In this document: one piece after another, positions 61,321-64,000 of the stretch | Position numbering within the stretch: position 1 is the stretch's first letter | Layout: the number at the start of each line of letters is the position of its first letter | Translations under genes and position numbers: made by a program | NCBI GenBank assembly: GCA_017304475.1 | Contig: JAFKKV010000012.1 | Span: 248,001 to 312,000 of the forward strand | Length of the DNA stretch: 64,000 bases | Reading direction: 5' to 3' | From: Hyphomicrobiales bacterium | GTDB taxonomy: Bacteria > Pseudomonadota > Alphaproteobacteria > Rhizobiales > Phreatobacteraceae | Notes under the pieces: model-generated | The model's input: only the letters and a program-made list of their open reading frames with translations | Told to the model about the DNA's origin: nothing | Databases searched by the model: none

Positions 61321-62681
61321 ACACGAAGCCTGGCGTGAAGAAGCGCGCTCGCTCGCTGAAATGGCGGCTGGTCTGGCGGCTGATCGCGCTGCAGGCCGGC
61401 GTCCTGCTGGTGCTGGTGGTCGGCCTCATGAGCCTGCTGCTGCACGCCGATATCTCCGGCAAGATCATGGAAGCGGGCGCCGCCGAGATCGTCGCCGGCG
61501 CCGTCTCGCGCAATGCCGCGGGCGACCTGACGCTCGATGCCACGGCCGATCTCGCCTGGCTCTATGCGGAGGCGCCGGACTTCTGGTTCGTCGTCGTCGA
61601 CGAGCGCGGAGGGTCGCTGTCGCGCGGCAATATCCCTCCGGCCTTCCACCGCATGGCCGAGGATCTCGGCCGGTTCAGCTATGGCGAGATCCGTGGGGCG
61701 GTGGGCAATGAGAGGCATTCCGGCGTGATCCGGACGGTCGACAGCAAGATCGGCCCGCTCAACGTGCTGGCCGGTGCCGGCCGCATGCTGAGCCTGCCCT
61801 TCGCCGTGTTCATCCTGTCGCAACTGCTCGTCCTGCCGCTCCTGGCGCTGCTGGCCTTGGTCACGCTCATCGCCATTCCCGTCATCGTCACGCGCGCCTT
61901 TGCCGGCATGAAGGAGATCGCCGCCGATGCCGAACGCATCGATATCGACGAGCGCGGCACCAGGCTGTCGGCGGCGAATGTGCCGGCCGAGGTCGCGCCG
62001 CTGGTCAATGCGGTCAACGAAGCGCTGAACCGGCTCGATATCGGCTATGGCAAGCACAAGCGCTTCCTGGCCGACGCCGCCCACGAGTTGCGCACGCCGA
62101 TCGCCATCCTCCAAACCCGCCTGGAAGACCTGGCCTCGGGCCCGGAACAGGCGCGCCTCCTGGCCGATGTCGCGCGGCTGTCGCTGATGGCCGAGCAATT
62201 GCTCGACCTCCAGCGGCTCGATCAGCAGCCGCGGCAAATGGCTCCGGTCGATCTGGTCGCGCTGGGCCTCGGCGTCACCGCCGACCTCGCGCCGCTCGCC
62301 ATCGCCGCGGGCTATCAATTGTCCTACGAGGCCGGCAAGGAGCCGGTCCTGGTCCCGGGCGACCAGGCGTCGCTGCAGCGCGCCGTGACCAATTTGGTCC
62401 AGAACGCCATCGAGCATGCCGGGGGACGGGGGGCGATCACCATCGTGGTCGACCGGAGCGGCAGCATCGAGGTGCGCGACGAGGGGCCGGGCGTTCCGGC
62501 CGAGCATCGCGAGCAGATCTTCGAGCCGTTCTACCGGGTGCAGGCGCGCGATCACGGCGCGGGGCTCGGGCTGCATCTGGTCCGCGAGGTGGTGCAACGC
62601 CATCACGGCCAGGTCGCGGTGGTCGATTGCGGGGCCGAGGGTTCGTGTTTCCGCGTCACGCTGCCCTTGCTGCGGGCCTGA
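61317..62681 (+). CDS. Sensor histidine kinase
   Basis: A 454-residue membrane kinase with helices at about 22-43 and 160-190 enclosing a periplasmic sensor domain of about 115 residues. A HAMP-like segment follows, then the H-box FLADAAHELRTPIAIL (phosphorylated His near 256), the N-box NLVQNAIEHAGG, the G1 box VRDEGPGVP and the G2 box GAGLGLHLV. It phosphorylates the regulator encoded just upstream. The sensor domain has few Cys or His residues and I cannot name its ligand. It starts within the stop of the regulator gene (ATGA). Confidence 0.92.
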   Translation: MNTKPGVKKRARSLKWRLVWRLIALQAGVLLVLVVGLMSLLLHADISGKIMEAGAAEIVAGAVSRNAAGDLTLDATADLAWLYAEAPDFWFVVVDERGGSLSRGNIPPAFHRMAEDLGRFSYGEIRGAVGNERHSGVIRTVDSKIGPLNVLAGAGRMLSLPFAVFILSQLLVLPLLALLALVTLIAIPVIVTRAFAGMKEIAADAERIDIDERGTRLSAANVPAEVAPLVNAVNEALNRLDIGYGKHKRFLADAAHELRTPIAILQTRLEDLASGPEQARLLADVARLSLMAEQLLDLQRLDQQPRQMAPVDLVALGLGVTADLAPLAIAAGYQLSYEAGKEPVLVPGDQASLQRAVTNLVQNAIEHAGGRGAITIVVDRSGSIEVRDEGPGVPAEHREQIFEPFYRVQARDHGAGLGLHLVREVVQRHHGQVAVVDCGAEGSCFRVTLPLLRA

Positions 62682-62751
62682 TCGGCCGGCATCCCAGCCA
62701 CAGGCCGTCATGCGCCGCTCGGCGACACCCGCTCCGCAGTTTCGAATTGTT

Positions 62752-62805
62752 CTATTTCATCAATAAAAACAAATAGTTGATGTGATTTTCCAGCGACGCT
62801 ATAGA
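62752..62805 (+). promoter_or_regulatory. Promoter and overlapping operator of the tonB-type gene
   Basis: TTGATG (62777-62782) and TATAGA (62800-62805) with a 17-base spacer form a good promoter. The -35 region is covered by two interleaved inverted repeats: CTATTT (62752-62757) with AAATAG (62771-62776), and CATCAA (62758-62763) with TTGATG (62777-62782). The AT-rich block stands out strongly. A repressor bound here would block RNA polymerase; iron regulators of the RirA/Irr/Fur type are candidates. Confidence 0.6.
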
Positions 62806-62867
62806 TGGCCCGGGCCAGGCGGACGCGGCCCGCTGGGTGTCCGGATCGAGCGCGAGGGAGCGACGAG

Positions 62868-63701
62868 ATGCAACGCGGCCGCGCCGGAGCGATGGTTCGC
62901 GGCGCCGCCCTGTGGGGCGGGGCCGGCGCCGTCGTGCTGTGCAGCCACGTCGCCTTCGCCTGGATTCTCGCCGAGCGCGCCAGGCCGCCGCTTTCGGCGG
63001 GCGAGCCACCGGCGACGATCATGGTCGATCTCGCGCCCATGCCCGCCGCGGCCTTGCCGGCGTCCGATCCCGAGGCATCCGACAGCACCACTCATGAGGC
63101 TTCCTCCGGGCGCGCCCGCGAGCCCGTCATGATCGCCATGGCCGGTTCGGCCGTGGCGCAGCCGCCCGCGCCGGCCAACCCGGTCCTGCAAGCGCCGGCG
63201 CCGGCTGCGATGGCGGCGGCGCCCGCGGCCGCCGTGCCGGTTCCGGTTCAGCGCCCAAGGCCGCGCGCCGCGCCAGCACGGACGGCCGATGCCGGCAGGC
63301 CCGAACACGCGGCGCGCCGCGCGGCGCCGGCGCCCGTCCGCGACATGGCGCGCGCATCCGACCAGTCGGCGGCGGCCGCGGCGACGCCGACATCGGGCAT
63401 GGGCGCGGCCGCCGCCCCTATCCAGTCGAGCTGGAAGAGCCGCCTTCTGGCTCATCTCGACCGGCACAAGCGCTATCCGGCCAATGCGCGCGGCGCCGAG
63501 GGGATTTCGCTGCTCAGCTTCACGATGGATCGCGAGGGCAGGGTGCTCGGCTTCTTCATCGCGCGGTCGTCCGGCTCGACCGCGCTCGACGAGGAAACGC
63601 TTGCCATGGTTCAGCGCGCGGCACCTTTGCCCGCGGTGCCCGGCGAGATCGCGGGAAACCAGCTGCAATTCACCGTGCCGGTGCGTTTCAGCCTCAGATG
63701 A
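62868..63701 (+). CDS. TonB-family energy-transducing protein
   Basis: A 277-residue protein with a short basic N-terminus, one membrane helix (about 13-34), a long Pro/Ala-rich periplasmic spacer, and a C-terminal TonB domain from about residue 190 (LLAHLDRHKRYPANAR, GISLLSFTMDREG, ALPAVPGEIAG-like PLPAVPGEIAGNQL). It passes energy from ExbB/ExbD to outer-membrane receptors; none of these partners is in the window. GGGAG precedes the ATG at 62868. The strong promoter with overlapping inverted repeats suggests control by metal availability. Confidence 0.88.
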   Translation: MQRGRAGAMVRGAALWGGAGAVVLCSHVAFAWILAERARPPLSAGEPPATIMVDLAPMPAAALPASDPEASDSTTHEASSGRAREPVMIAMAGSAVAQPPAPANPVLQAPAPAAMAAAPAAAVPVPVQRPRPRAAPARTADAGRPEHAARRAAPAPVRDMARASDQSAAAAATPTSGMGAAAAPIQSSWKSRLLAHLDRHKRYPANARGAEGISLLSFTMDREGRVLGFFIARSSGSTALDEETLAMVQRAAPLPAVPGEIAGNQLQFTVPVRFSLR

Positions 63702-63859
63702 GGGTCGATCCGGGCGGATGGATGCATGGCAATGCCTGTTATCGCGCTCCCGCCAGCGCCCGGTGCGGTGACCGCCCCGGGCTTGCCGGGATTTCTTCCT
63801 GCGCGCGGTTTGGCTAGAACGCGCTTTCCTTGATGCGGCTTACCGGGACGGACCCTGAA

Positions 63860-64000
63860 ATGGATATTTTCGAGCGCCTGAAGGCAGCCGCCGCGGCGGA
63901 ATGGTCGAGCTATGTCGATCACGATTTCGTTCGGCGGATGGGGGCGGGCACGCTGCCGGCGCCGGCCTTCCAGGTCTATCTGGTGCAGGACTATCTGTTC
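63860..64000 (+). CDS. TenA/thiaminase-2 family protein, N-terminal part
   Basis: The first 47 codons of a gene that runs off the right edge. The start MDIFERLKAAAAAEW, then FVRRMGAGTLPAPAFQVYLVQDYLF, is the typical N-terminus of TenA-type proteins (pattern F...L..G.L....F..Y..QD..YL). TenA hydrolyses aminopyrimidines in thiamine salvage or degradation. No ribosome-binding site is obvious, and the 158 bases before it hold nothing I can name. Confidence 0.75.
   Translation, partial: MDIFERLKAAAAAEWSSYVDHDFVRRMGAGTLPAPAFQVYLVQDYLF

Overview
The window is high-GC, densely coded DNA from an alphaproteobacterium, probably a Hyphomicrobiales (Rhizobiales) member. The evidence is the gene content (Bug/TctC receptor, Avi_7169/Avi_7170-type CMD proteins, a T6SS without TssJ, a branched-chain 2-oxoacid dehydrogenase operon) and the base composition; genus is not resolved. 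I see no tRNA, rRNA, CRISPR array, insertion sequence, integrase or phage gene.

Layout. 1-9 kb: end of an ABC permease, YjbR, PepT, a sugar-type operon (binding protein plus two Gfo/Idh/MocA oxidoreductases), CinA-like protein, Zwf, a YdeI-like protein and a phosphoribosyltransferase. 9-15.5 kb: a class III cyclase fused to an FHA domain, a PAAR spike tip, a lipoprotein ending in an S74-type chaperone domain, a caspase-like protease with Sel1 repeats (these last three form one leftward operon) and an M23 peptidase. 15.5-19.3 kb: a small redox operon (FAD enzyme and two carboxymuconolactone-decarboxylase-like proteins) with a divergent LysR gene.

19.4-48.2 kb holds a near-complete type VI secretion system: a Crp-like regulator; tssK-tssL-tssM-tagF-pppA-ppkA rightward; vgrG-DUF6931-fha leftward; then an OmpA-like gene and tssA-tssB-tssC-hcp-tssE-tssF-tssG-tssH rightward. 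PpkA, PppA, Fha and TagF make up the threonine-phosphorylation control module. No TssJ is seen; TssL carries an OmpA domain. The tssG frame is cut by an in-frame TAG, although the rest of the frame downstream still reads as conserved TssG C-terminus. Two likely effectors close the cluster: a metzincin-type zinc protease candidate and a CHAP/NlpC-like amidase candidate. They share a similar N-terminal region, and no immunity gene is recognisable beside them.

48.4-64 kb: an ABC-F ATPase; an IclR-controlled TctC receptor and SnoaL-like gene with paired 16-bp operators; the bkd operon (E1 alpha, E1 beta, E2, E3); an ASCH/winged-helix protein; a VOC protein with a divergent TetR gene and palindromic operators; a His-rich lipoprotein divergent from an OmpR-type two-component system; a TonB-family protein; and the start of a TenA gene at the right edge.

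Most convincing points for follow-up: the amber codon in tssG, the paired candidate effectors with a possible shared N-terminal domain, the caspase/S74-lipoprotein/PAAR operon, and the dyad-rich leader in front of tssK. All functions are read from sequence motifs without database searches.
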